A stretch of 64,000 bases of DNA, taken from Ceratotherium simum simum (taxonomy: Eukaryota; Chordata; Mammalia; Perissodactyla; Rhinocerotidae). The notes beneath the pieces were generated by a model. It did no database searches and was not told the DNA's origin. It saw only the letters and a program-made list of their open reading frames with translations. This document shows, one piece after another, positions 33,875 through 44,800 of the stretch; position 1 is the stretch's first letter, and every line of letters starts with the position of its first letter. The translations under genes were made by a program, and so were the position numbers. The stretch spans positions 5,195,378-5,259,377 of the forward strand of contig NW_004454182.1 in the NCBI RefSeq assembly GCF_000283155.1. Reading direction: 5' to 3'.

Positions 33875-34715
33875 GAATGACAGCACCGAAGAGATAACTG
33901 CTTATCAGTGGGGCATATAATATAATTCTAAATGATTTATCTTTGTTTATAATGAGTCCACATTTTGGATGATAATTGCAATTTTTCCTATTTGATTGAA
34001 CGTTTACATCATTTCCCCGGAAATGTTAACAAGAGTCACCTAAATAGATTTTGCTTATGAGTGTCACATAGAATCAATAGTTAAACTATCCTGTAAAAGC
34101 TACTCTAGAATCACTGTAAAGTGACATCCAGCAGATAGGCCTCGTCTTGATTAGACACACAATGTGCTGAGATGCAACTGTCCCAAAGCTCCCACAGTCT
34201 CTGGCTGACTGACAGGTCACACCACCTCTGGCTGCCCACCTTTTCTGTGCCTGCACATGGTAGTTCTTATCCTCTGACTCTTTTGGTGCAAAATGCTCCA
34301 TTATTTTCAATTTGTGCTATGCCCATCTCCTGCCTCAGCCTATTAATTCATGCCAACCACAGGGACAAATGGGAGCACATGATTGCACACTCAGCATCAA
34401 CATTGTTGAATTTCTATCGAGGATTCTGAGGACTTTGCCAGAAGTGTCCTCGGAAGACTTAAATGGTACAAGCGGCTCTCAGCTCACAGATTGGCCATCT
34501 CTCGGCAGTATTTCCGACAGACGTTCATGTAATAGTAACAGAAAAATCACACACTGGCTCTTAGTGATAAATAAACCAGTAACTTTTATGGAATATTTTA
34601 AAACACTAGTTCAAGAGTAAGTTATCTTTTTAAAGGCCTTACTGTATAGAACGACATTCTAGAAACCTTCACCTCTTGTCAATCTACATTTGATCATAAT
34701 TATAAATCTACCAAT
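33875..34715. other. Unique DNA, no gene seen
   Basis: Overlapping frames of 74-102 codons at 34086-34620 on both strands have no recognised domain. Confidence 0.45.
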
Positions 34716-34730
34716 AGAAAATACACTTTT

Positions 34731-34967
34731 GGGCAGGCCAGTGGTGTAGCGGTTAACTGTACACACTCCGCTGCTGGCGGCCTGGGTTCGGACCCCGGGC
34801 GCACACTGACGCACCACTTGTCACGCCATGCTGTGGTGACATCCCATATAAAGTGGAGGAAGATGGGCACGGATGTTAGCTCAGGGCCAGTCTTCCTCAG
34901 CAAAAAGAGGAGGATCGGCATGGATGTTAGCTTAGGGCTGATCACCCTCAAAAAAAAAAAAAAAAAA
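34731..34967 (+). mobile_element. ERE-type SINE, short form
   Basis: Forward SINE with head 'gggcaggccagtggtgtagc', body 'atataaagtggaggaagatg', two GATGTTAGC units and a long A tail. Flanked by a perfect 15-bp duplication, agaaaatacactttt (34716-34730 and 34968-34982). Frames across it are shadows. Confidence 0.97.
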
Positions 34968-34982
34968 AGAAAATACACTTTT

Positions 34983-35520
34983 AAATTGACTGAGAAGGTT
35001 TATTTTTGAATTTTATTTACACAATAGAAAGGTAAAATCCACAATTATTTAAAACCTCACCATCTTACTTTCTTAATATTTTATATTGTGATTTTTACAT
35101 AAAGGATAAAACAGTCGCTAAGATAATGACGTCAATTTGATGAAAAAGAACTTAGGGAAAACTTTGTGCCCCCTCATCTAGATGGTGGTTTCAAGTTGTT
35201 CTCCAAAATCTCCCAGGGACTTAAAGAGAGGCAGGGTCTGAGGGGCCCAGGTCCGTCACCCCTGCCTCACTCTGAACTCGGCTGTTGCTTCATGTTTTAC
35301 ATCATTGGCTTCCTCATAACACAATGTTTGAGGAACAAGTTCTGCTGATAAGATTAAAGTTTGAAATTCAGTGTAGAGTTGCAGTACAAAAGATGACTGT
35401 CACAGGATAGGATCTCAAAGTACCTTCAAAATCATCAACAAAATTAAACAAGCATATTTAAATAGGAGAAAATACAAGGTTAATCTTTGCTGTTACAAAA
35501 ATGATACAGCAATGTAAGTC
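34983..35520. other. Unique DNA
   Basis: 35166-35348 has a short frame without a domain. Nothing else is assignable. Confidence 0.5.
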
Positions 35521-35603
35521 ATTACATTAAATTACATGTAATTTATGTAATAAATTAATAATAAATAAATTAATGCAAATAATATGTAATTACATTACAT
35601 ATT
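35521..35603. repeat. Two adjacent AT-rich palindromes
   Basis: 35521-35551 folds with 14-bp arms (attacat/aaattac type) and a single-base bulge. 35581-35603 has perfect 10-bp arms, aatatgtaat and attacatatt, around a 3-base spacer. Confidence 0.85.
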
Positions 35604-37591
35604 AAAGGTCATTTTAGGATATAGTAATGTGTGCCATATGTAGTAATTCTCTTTACGCAGACTCTTCAATTGAACAGATTGATTATCTAGTAATTCTAAA
35701 TAAATTAATTTAATCAGTTATAGATTAAAAATCCTGTGTAACTTAGAAATAGGTCAAAAAGCAATAAAATATACACATAATTGTCTCTTTTATTAATGTA
35801 CTTTACACATTAATTGCATGCTTCTTTAAAGCTGTGCATTAAATTACATTTTTAAAATAATCAATATTTTTTACAAATTTTCTCTTTATGTAGTTTATAC
35901 CATTTTGACAATTTTTTATTTAAAGTCCAGTTCTTCATGTTCCACGGTAATTGAAGTGTTGTCTCCATATCTGTTTCTTTATCAGATTACTATAGTGCTA
36001 CCTTATAGATTAATTAATTTGATTTATATTGATTTATATTAAATTTTCAGAATAGTTTAAAATTCTGAGCAACTTTGCGTTACACTTTACACCTTTACTT
36101 CCTGAACCAACAGCTAAATATTCATGTCAGATGTTTCAAAACTTTTACAAATATTATGATCTTGGTGTTAATTATCTGAGTTATTTATTCGAGTGAATCT
36201 AGAAGTGTGGGCAAATGCTTAATTAGGTTGAACATAAATATTACCCCAAAAGGCATATACAAATTTATAGGTATTATCCAGCTTTTCCTGCCTAAACTTG
36301 GTTTCCAAAAAGATTTGAGTGGACAAAGTAAAAACAGTAATTCCCATTTATCAATGGCTGAACTTGTGTCAACAAACCAGGATTAGTGATAGTTTGGCTG
36401 CATTTCCAATTGGTCTTAGCCCAAGATGCCAGATAGAATTTTAGACCTACTCTCTTCGGAGGCAGATCATTGTTCTTGAACTCAACTTCTTTTCTCTGGT
36501 TTGGAGGATTTCCCACAACCTATATAAATGTCAAATAGTATATAATAGATATATTATTTTTCTTTATATTTTAAAATGTATTGAAATTGGTCCTTTAAAT
36601 ATTTTTAATCCATTGGAAGTTTTTGAGAAGTACTCTATAAAATATATTCTCTAATTAATACAATGGTCTTACTATTATTTGTTTCAGGCCTCTAACTCTT
36701 CTCTTGGCCTCTTCATACATGACAGATAAGTTAGTCTCTTACTTGAAATATTAAGACTGGTCAAAATGAGATCTTTTGACTTTCTTCTCAACTGATATGT
36801 GTGCCTTTTCATAATGATCTGTATTTTCAGCCCCCTTCTTCCTTTCTTTTCTTTTCTCTTCTTTTCCCCTCTCTCTATCTTTCTTTCTCTCTCTCTTGTG
36901 GTAAAATTGTCCCTCTGTCTGGCCCTTCCTTTCTATGATCTTGGATGCCCTCTTTCTTGCTTATTTTGGGATCTTATTCTACCAATTAGCTCCCTCTATG
37001 AGCCATCATTTCCGTCCTATGACACTAACCTCCCACACTATTAAAAACAAGTCTGCATCATCAGGTTCAATGGCGAATCATTCAAAGTCAACTGTTTTAT
37101 TACAGCAAATGTTTCCTGCGTGTTTGGAGTTTTGGGAACATTGATACTGTTTACTTGTAGTTTATGGAGACCAGATTGCTTCCAATCAAAAGGAAAATGA
37201 CAGTATTCCAAATTTGCACACTTCTTGATAATTTTGATTTATATGATTTCATATTTTTTGCCCTAAAATAAACCCTTTGTCTTAAAATCATGAAACTAAG
37301 TAAATAGAACTAAATTTAAAAAATAAATCAGTTGAAATTATTTCAAGGAGTAAAAGAATACAAACAAAACTTTGGGAAAAAAATTTAAAGGAACCATCTC
37401 TTAAAAATGGCAAAATGGCTAATTAGCATTTTCACTGAACACTTTCTATCAGAACTTTACCTGTGCAGGATCTGCAATTTTAAATGGGACCATGTTCCAT
37501 CAAATCTAAGTACCTACGCGCTATTCAAATGTCCCTCAAAGTTTCATTAAACCAAAATAAAAGCAACATGCTCCCTCCTTGAGGATTGCCT
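35604..37591. other. AT-rich unique DNA
   Basis: Contains a (C/T)-rich run at 36829-36899, listed separately. 36000-36070 and 36540-36680 have an L1-like feel but are not assignable. No exon recognised. Confidence 0.45.
36829..36899. repeat. Polypyrimidine tract
   Basis: About 70 bases almost entirely of C and T, with CTTT and CT units. Frames through it (36799-37044) are low-complexity. Confidence 0.9.
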
Positions 37592-37816
37592 TACCAGTTG
37601 CACTGTCCAATATGGTAGCCACTAGCCACCAGGTGACTATTTAAATTTAAATTTTAATTAATTAAAATTAAATAAAATTTAAAATTCATTTCCTCAAATG
37701 CGCTAGCCACATTTCAGATGCTCAATAGCCACCTGGGGCCAGTGTCTACCATACTGGAAAATACAGATTTATAGAACATTAACATCATTGTAGAAAATTC
37801 TGTTTGACAGTTTTGC
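37592..37816 (-). mobile_element. MER58-group hAT DNA transposon
   Basis: Landmarks: 'gcactgtccaatatggtagc' near the left end, 'cactagccaccaggtgacta', the AT-rich middle, 'gctagccacatttcagatgc', 'tcaatagccacctggggcca' and the right end 'tctgtttgacagttttg'. The layout is typical of the non-autonomous MER58 element. The middle contains a perfect 18-bp palindrome (37651-37668). No transposase. Confidence 0.88.
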
Positions 37817-38652
37817 TTTAAACCTGTCAGAACCTCTACTTCCTCTTTTATATAAAATGATGATAAAAACTGGCTCAGAGAGTTGTTAGGGAGGTTATAT
37901 GAAGGCATATGCATCAAAACACATTGTCAACTAATATATATGCAGTCAAGTTTTTAATTATTTCCTCTGCCATTTCTTAGTCTGAAGACTTTTCCATGAT
38001 TATGGCTAGTCCTCAAATTGAGAAGCAAATAACTCATGAAATAATGATGCATGAGATCGTATAAAAACTTGTTCTTCTGACTTTTAAATTATTTTTATGG
38101 ATACTGTTTTGATAATCTCAATTATCTTTACCATTGCACTCACTTGCTCTCCTCAATCTCAAGGTGGTAGTCATTATCATTTTTTTTTCTTTTTATGAAA
38201 TGTAGCTGAAAGTTCTAGAATAAACCATAGGGACCATAGACCATGATTTTTCTGAAGTATCTAAAATGATGTTTTGATGTTGCTTGTCCTGAAAGCAAAT
38301 ACTTAGATACCATGGACTATACGACCATGACAGTGTTAATTTGCCAGTGTTGTATCAGTGACCACTAACCACTTACTCTATAAGGCCAACTTAACTTACC
38401 AGTCTTCGCTTCCATTCTCACTTTGCCAAGAATGAAGAGGGGGAATCAATGTTTAGATTACTCCCTCACCAACACAGAGGAATCTAATCCAAAGAACCAA
38501 AGCCCAACCAAAAAACAAGATAAAACATAGCAACCATTTAACTTTTTATTGATTTTTAAAACTAGATGAATGGATTCTAAACTACTGAGCCTTGACTTGG
38601 AAATGCTATTTTTTCACCATCTGTAATGAGAATTCTCACGACAGTGAATATA
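37817..38652. other. Unique DNA
   Basis: No assignable feature. Confidence 0.5.
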
Positions 38653-38775
38653 AAAGGAAGGAAGGAGGGAGAGAGGGAGTGAGACAAGAAAAGGAAGGAA
38701 GGAGGGAAGGAAGGAAGGAACAATAGAGTGACTGATGGGAAGAAGGGAAGAAGGAAAACAGAGGGAGGAAGAGGA
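38653..38775. repeat. GGAA/GAAG purine tract
   Basis: About 120 bases dominated by GGAA and GAAGG units with one interruption near 38720-38735. Reverse-strand frames here encode only Ser/Pro/Phe/Leu low-complexity peptide. Confidence 0.93.
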
Positions 38776-39310
38776 GAGCAAAAGTAGCCAGAGTCGTTTC
38801 TAGAAGCCTCAAGGCTTTTAAACCAGTTCCAGCCAATCCCTGTCATGCAGGGTTCAGCACTACATTGCCAGGACGAACTACGTTACTCTTTCAGTCTCTC
38901 CATCTCTCACTTCCACAGCTCTGAGTTAAGCTCTCAGGGTCAAGTACTCCAGAGGAGAGCCAGAAAATGTATAACAACTCTTGCCACAAAACAGCCCAGG
39001 AACCCTAAGAGTCAAACACAGCCTAAAATTAGCCTTACGGGTGCTAAATATCCTATCTTGGGCAGCTGCTTCTTCAAGTAGAAAACAAACATCAATTAAA
39101 GAACCTAATAGAATGTTTTGCCTTGATAATTGCAGAAGCTGTGGGGAAGAATACGCGTTCTCCAAATCAAACTTTGCTAAATGAGGGTCAGTAGCTTTAA
39201 GCTTTTTATAGTAGAAGCTCAGCCCTGCAGTAAGTGAATATTTTAACCACAGGAACACTGAAAATTCAATAATATTTTCATAATTGCAATTCAGATAGTC
39301 AATAAACACT
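38776..39310. other. Unique block with a 127-codon reverse frame
   Basis: More balanced composition than the flanks. The reverse frame 38926-39309 is the longest frame outside the LINEs. It contains no domain I recognise and no splice-flanked structure, and a forward frame overlaps it. Possibly conserved noncoding sequence: 'ttgataattgcagaagctg' sits near 39123-39141. Confidence 0.35.
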
Positions 39311-40744
39311 GTTACCTGAAGTACTAACTTGGAAGAAAACTTGATTGCCTAGCTAAAAACATTGTACCACGTAATATTAATAAACCTAACTACTGAACTC
39401 TGAATATAATAGGACACTTACCTCCAGGAAGCATTAGTATTCATTATACCCAAAACATTAGTTTGTGTAGACAGCTGCAGACACAATGCATGTAGTACAA
39501 TTATAGTGCATCAGAGACGTTCCATAGAACGTTATTTGAAATTTTCTGCATATCTTTGTTATCTGCCTCAGATACGTTCTTTTAATAATGCCCCAGCTAA
39601 AAAAGAAAAAATATATACTTGTGTATATGTATAGATAAAATATAGATGAGGAAACATAATTATTGAATTCTTAACGAAATGTGGTAATCTAGAGCATATG
39701 AGTTTATGCACAGATTTTTTTATTTTGTTGCCCAAATAAGAAATATTTCAGAGAAATAATATTTCATTGTAAAATAAATGTTAGGCATTGGGAGAGCCTT
39801 ATACTTGTCACTAACTAAAACTTAAAGTATCTTCTTCAATTCTTTGGCTTCATTTGGCCTAGCAGTTGCTTCTCTTTACTTAGTTATGTGTATTAATTTC
39901 AAAACATCATAAAATTATTAGGAAAAAAGGGAACCATTATAAGCAATCTTCTACAATAGAATGTAGCTTTAGAACTAAAAATTTTGGATGATGTTCAAAA
40001 AAGTACTAAATGCCATCCCTGAATCCTCAAGTATGTGTATTGCTTTTTAGGAATCAAACACATCCTAGGTATTACAAGGTATCACACAGAAATGACATCT
40101 TTCAAAGATTCTGAATAGCTGATGAAACAATAAAGTGTCCCCAGATAAGTAAAGGACTGTTTAAAAGGGAAATGAAATAGCAGAGCATATTGAATGAAGA
40201 TAGTAACCAAAGACAATGAATTTATGAGAAAGATCAAAGTTATATAGATCCCCTCCCTAACCTACTTAATGCTTAGTGCTAAGGGGTTTTGGCACTGACT
40301 GCGATTTAATTGAAATATCTTGCATTTTGCCAGTTGAAGGATTCCAGAATCCTAAATTTGCGAAGTTCATAAGATGAGTCTTCAATAAGGCCAAGAGCAC
40401 TGATGCAGAAAATAACTGGCATAGAGAAATCAGACAAAACCAAGCTTAGTGTCAAGATTATTGGGAGGATGGCTATTAACTATCGTTCTTTGAATGAAGG
40501 AAAGAGGGAATGAGAAAGAGTATGTTTCTGTCATATTTAATTATGTTTAATTTAAATCAATTCTGCAGTTATTTTTATGGACTTTTAATTTGCGTTTCCC
40601 GTCCTTTCAACCACTTCTTCCTCTTAGGAAGGAAAACCACACGAGCATCATAAATTGAGTTTAAAATATAAAATGCAAAATAAACATTATCCATTTTCAT
40701 AGACAGCTAAAACAAATTGATTGGCATTTGTTTTTTATTCTGAT
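39311..40744. other. AT-rich unique DNA
   Basis: No repeat family or exon recognised. Confidence 0.5.
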
Positions 40745-41097
40745 TATAAAACCAATGACGTCAATTTTAAACAATTTGAAAAATACAGAAAAATGAAATT
40801 AAAAATTTCAAATCACTTGAATTTTGCCACCAAAGATAGCAATTGTGAACAGTTTGGTGAATTTCTAAGAACTTTTCTCTAGGCATATGTGTACAGTATA
40901 GGTTTATTTAATTTGTTTATTTAATATCATATTTTGAACATTTTCCAATGATATGAAGCATTCTTGAATGATTGCTACTAATATTATTGCCTGCATAATT
41001 TATTTAGCCAATGTTGGAGAATTAGATAATTTCTAATTTTTTTACTCTTTAAGTAATTCTTCAAAGAGCATCTTATAAATAAAATTTTTATACCAAT
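40745..41097 (-). mobile_element. Old L1 (L1M-type) fragment, reversed
   Basis: Worn L1 sequence: 'ttgccaccaaagatagcaat', 'ctctaggcatatgtgtacag', 'tttgaacattttccaatgat', 'taatttatttagccaatgtt'. It is more diverged than the L1 that follows. Confidence 0.65.
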
Positions 41098-42005
41098 TTA
41101 ATTTTTATATTTTTTAATTGAGGTATAATTGACATATAACTTTATATTAGTTTCAAGTGTACAACATAATGGTTCAATATTTGTATATATTGCAAAATGA
41201 TCACCACAATAAGTCTAATTAACACCCATCACCATATATTGTTAAAAATTTTTTTTTCATGTGATGAGAACTTTAGGGATTTATTCTCTTAGCAACTTTC
41301 AAATATGTATGCAATACAGTATTATTAACTATAGTCACCATGCTGTACATTATATCCCCATGAAGTATTCATTTTATGACTGGATATTTGTGCCTTTTGA
41401 CCCCATTCACCTATTTTGAGCAACCCCCCAACTCCCCACCTCTGGCAACCACCAATCCATTCTCTGTATCTGTATCTATGCGCTTGGTTTGTTGGTTTTT
41501 TTGGATTCCACATATAAGTGAGTTCATACAGTATTTGTCTTTGTCTGACTTATTTCACTTAGCATAATGCCCTCAAGGTCCATCCACGTTGTCGCAAATG
41601 GCAAGATTTCATTCTTTTTTATGGCTGAATAATATTCTGTTGTATGTATATACCAAATTATCTTTGCCCATTCCTCCATGGATGGACACTTAACGTTGTT
41701 TCCATATCTTGGCTATTGTAAATAATGCTGCAATGAACATGTGGTACATATATCTTTTTGAGTTAGTGTTTTGTTTTGTTTTGGTTTTTGGATAAATACT
41801 CAGAAGTGGAATTGCTGGATCATATGGTAGTTCTATTTTTAATTTTTTGAGGAACCTCCATACTGTTTTCCATAGTGGGTACACCAATTTACATTTCCAC
41901 TACCAGTGCACAAGTCTTCCCTTTTCTGCACATCTTTATCAACAGTTGTTATTTCTTGTCTTTTTGATAATAGCCATTCTAACAAGTGTGAGGTGATATC
42001 TCATA
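41098..42005 (-). mobile_element. L1 LINE 3' end (ORF2 C-terminus and 3' UTR), reversed
   Basis: Left part is L1 3' UTR ('aattgaggtataattgacat', 'tttcaagtgtacaacataat'). Right part is the ORF2 C-terminal region; the reverse frame at 41690-41887 reads ...[20 protein letters not shown]..., typical of L1 ORF2 near its end. It breaks off at 'gtgaggtgatatctcat', a 5' truncation. Frameshifts and stops make it inactive. Confidence 0.93.
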
Positions 42006-42194
42006 CATTTCTTTTGAAAGAAATATCCTGGCAGGATTAAATAGACCCCACCATTGTTTAAAAATGCAATTATATACAAAATGAGTAAATATATCCAACA
42101 GGATTTTATAGAAGTTACTAGAAGAGAGGAAAAAATGATTCATCATATTCTAATGGACATTTGAACACATTTAATGGAGGAAAGTATCTACTTA

Positions 42195-42520
42195 CTGAGC
42201 CCATCTTTCATCTTTGTTATTACACGCAGTTCATTCCTTTATATTATTGAGTAGCATTCTATTATATAGTACAATTTGTTTATCCATTTATCTGTTGCTG
42301 GACATTTTGGTTTCCAGTTTTGGGCTATTATGAATGAAGTTGCCATGAATACCCTTTAACAAGTCTGTTTGTGGACATATGTTTTCATTCTTCTGGGATG
42401 AATACCAAATGTGGAATTGCTTGCTCGTATGATAAGTGCACATTTAACTGCATAAGAAACTGCCAAATAATTTTCCAAAGTGGAGGTCTCATTTTACATT
42501 CCTACTGAAGCCGTTATATA
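42195..42520 (-). mobile_element. Old L1 ORF2 fragment, reversed
   Basis: 'tatccatttatctgttgctg', 'gacattttggtttccagttt', 'gaataccaaatgtggaattg', 'aactgccaaataattttcca', 'tttacattcctactgaag': the region of L1 ORF2 equivalent to that in the neighbouring copy, but from another, older subfamily. Confidence 0.8.
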
Positions 42521-42849
42521 TATTGACCAGGCTATGTGTCTATAGACCTTTACAAAGCAAAGGAACTGGATAGCAAGTTCTCACTGTCAATATTTTCAGA
42601 CAGCTATTTTCCAACTGAGGAGTATCATTGTCTTTTACACTTTGAAACCTAGTCTAACCATAGTTGAATCCTATGATAGTCCTTTAAAATTAAAATGAAA
42701 AGAGAAAGAGAGAGAAATGTATATAATTCCAAACTTCATATTGGTTTGGCTTCAATGGAACTATCTTCAAAATCATCTTTCCAATGAAGGATTAAGTTAG
42801 TTTAGGCAGAGTATTTTTCTCCCAATAAGAATTTCACGTCTCTCCCTGT
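42521..42849. other. Unique DNA
   Basis: No assignable feature. Confidence 0.5.
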
Positions 42850-43035
42850 CATAAGGAGAGCACTGGAAAGAAACAAAGAGCGTGGATTCTAATCATTTTT
42901 CTTTGACTGTCTGTGTGGCTTTTGATTAAGCAATATAACTGTTCAGGAGTCTGTTTTTCTCTCATGGAACAAGGATGACGGCCAATCGTTTAACCTCTCT
43001 GGCCTTCTGTAATGTTTATAAGATGAGCACATTCC
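42850..43035 (-). mobile_element. MIR SINE, reversed
   Basis: 'gagcgtggattctaatcatt', 'tgtgtggcttttgattaagc', 'cgtttaacctctctggcctt' and 'ctgtaatgtttataagatga' in reversed MIR order. Confidence 0.75.
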
Positions 43036-44117
43036 TTCAACTGTATGATATGATTTTAATTTTTTATAGATTTTGTTTGTTTCTAATTTAAATCAAATTC
43101 ATTATTTTTAATTAACTCTTCATTATTTCTTTATTTAAAAAAATGGACATTTTAAATAAAGACAGCTTTGTAGTAAACCCACACCCTGAGTGAAAAGATA
43201 TGCAAATAAATAACTGAGTTGAATCACACATAATTTTACGTTTTTGATTTCCAAGTTGGCAAAGTGAAGCATAAATCAGAGCAGAAACTTCCCAACAATG
43301 TTTCTCTTGGGCTTAATATTGTTTTCCAGCAAACTTAAAGATATTTTACCTTCTTTTAGTTCCTTGGAGCTTCTAAGGAGAACATATATGCTACAATCTG
43401 TTCATCAGAACATACAGAGAAATTCATCTTCTCTGATATTTGATTTCTGCTATCGTGCAGTTCTTCTGGGTATAAGAATGGAGATGTGGATGATTTTCTC
43501 TATAAATTTACTGATGAATTTTACAATAGCTCCCATGTCTTCATTTACATTTCTTGGAAATGTCTGCATTTCATTTACGGTCTAAGGACATTATAAACAT
43601 AATTAATATGCAGGTACAAAGATGAATACAAGACAATAGCCCCACTCACTGCCATTAAATTAGGAAGTAAATACTGAATAATGGATTAGAAAAGTAAACT
43701 AATAACAAATTTTCTTCAAAATACTTGAAGATAAAAATGGGACTCTTACAAATGATATAAACCAGAAGATACACATTCTGTTTTATGCATTCTGTATGTT
43801 CTATATTTTCTGCATGTATTCAGAAAATCACCCATTCTATGTTTTAGGTTTTCCAATTACAAATAAGTTTATTATATTTAATGCATGGAAGTGCTATAAT
43901 GACTAAAATGAGATGATATAATTATAGTATCTAATAAAGTACTTGGAGTAATTATAGCAACTACATAACATTTAGATCCCATATGTTATAGTCTAACTGG
44001 GCATCTGAGGCAGGGATGCCCTCTCAAATGTCACATTGATGGTGTTGTATTATCTAAGGCCAAAATACTTCCAGGGAAAAGAACTCACACCCTCCCGAGA
44101 TATAGCTATTTAATTTT
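43036..44117. other. AT-rich unique DNA
   Basis: A 95-codon frame at 43298-43585 is hydrophobic but unrecognised. Nothing else is assignable. Confidence 0.45.
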
Positions 44118-44132
44118 AAGATAGCATTTACT

Positions 44133-44470
44133 GGGCCGGCCCCGTGGCTTAGCAGTTAGGTGCGCGCGCTCCGCTGCTGGCGGCCCGGGTTCGGATCCTG
44201 GGCACGCACCGACGCACCGCTTCTCCGGCCATGCTGAGGCTGCGTCCCACATACACCAACTAGAAGGATGTGCAACTACAACATACAACTATCTACTGGG
44301 GCTTTGGGGGACAAAAAGGAGGAGGATTGGCAATAGATGTTAGCTCAGAGCCGGTCTTCCTCAGCAAAAAGAGGAGGATTAGCACAGGTGTTAGCTCGGG
44401 GCTAAACTTCCTCACAAAAAAACAAAAAAAAAGAATGATTAAACTGAATTTATGTCTAAAAAAACAAAAA
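44133..44470 (+). mobile_element. ERE-type SINE, long form
   Basis: Forward SINE with head 'gggccggccccgtggcttag' and B box 'ggttcggatcc' (44188-44198). The middle segment holds 'aactagaaggatgtgcaac', 'catacaactatctactgggg' and 'ctttgggggacaaaaagg', followed by two GATGTTAGC-type units and a complex A-rich tail. Flanked by perfect 14-bp duplications, agatagcatttact (44119-44132 and 44471-44484). It keeps many CpGs in its head, so it is among the least worn copies. Confidence 0.97.
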
Positions 44471-44539
44471 AGATAGCATTTACTTTGTGTTTATAGTATC
44501 CTCAAAGGGATATAAAAGAATTTTAAAGGCTTACTTGTA

Positions 44540-44800
44540 TTTTCAAGTTTCTTACTATCTATTTGAGGAGATCAGGTTAACACACATGAAAGAAGCTGAA
44601 GACATCAGTCCATAGATGTAACCAGATGTTACATCTTGTGTACAACACTAAGCATAGTGGGACCTTAAAAGAGAAGTGAGACCTACGGGGGCCAGAAGCA
44701 GGGGGCTTCATGAAGAAGATGGGCTGGAGGCAAGACTACAAGGAAGCCTTTTCCTATTGAAAGAAAATTCAGAGAGGCAGAATTAATAAGGTAAATACAG
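44540..44800 (-). mobile_element. Probable L2-type fragment, reversed
   Basis: 'cttactatctatttgaggag', 'aacactaagcatagtgggac', 'cttcatgaagaagatgggct' and 'ggaggcaagactacaaggaa' follow the layout of reversed L2-like 3' sequence. Worn. Confidence 0.5.

Noticed and set aside
38926..39309. 127-codon reverse-strand open frame, longest outside LINEs
   Set aside because: No recognisable domain, overlapping forward frame, and no promoter or splice context. A frame of this length is expected occasionally in 64 kb on six frames.
44133..44220. tRNA gene suggested by A- and B-box-like sequence
   Set aside because: The boxes are the tRNA-derived head of the ERE SINE. There is no acceptor stem closure or separate tRNA structure.
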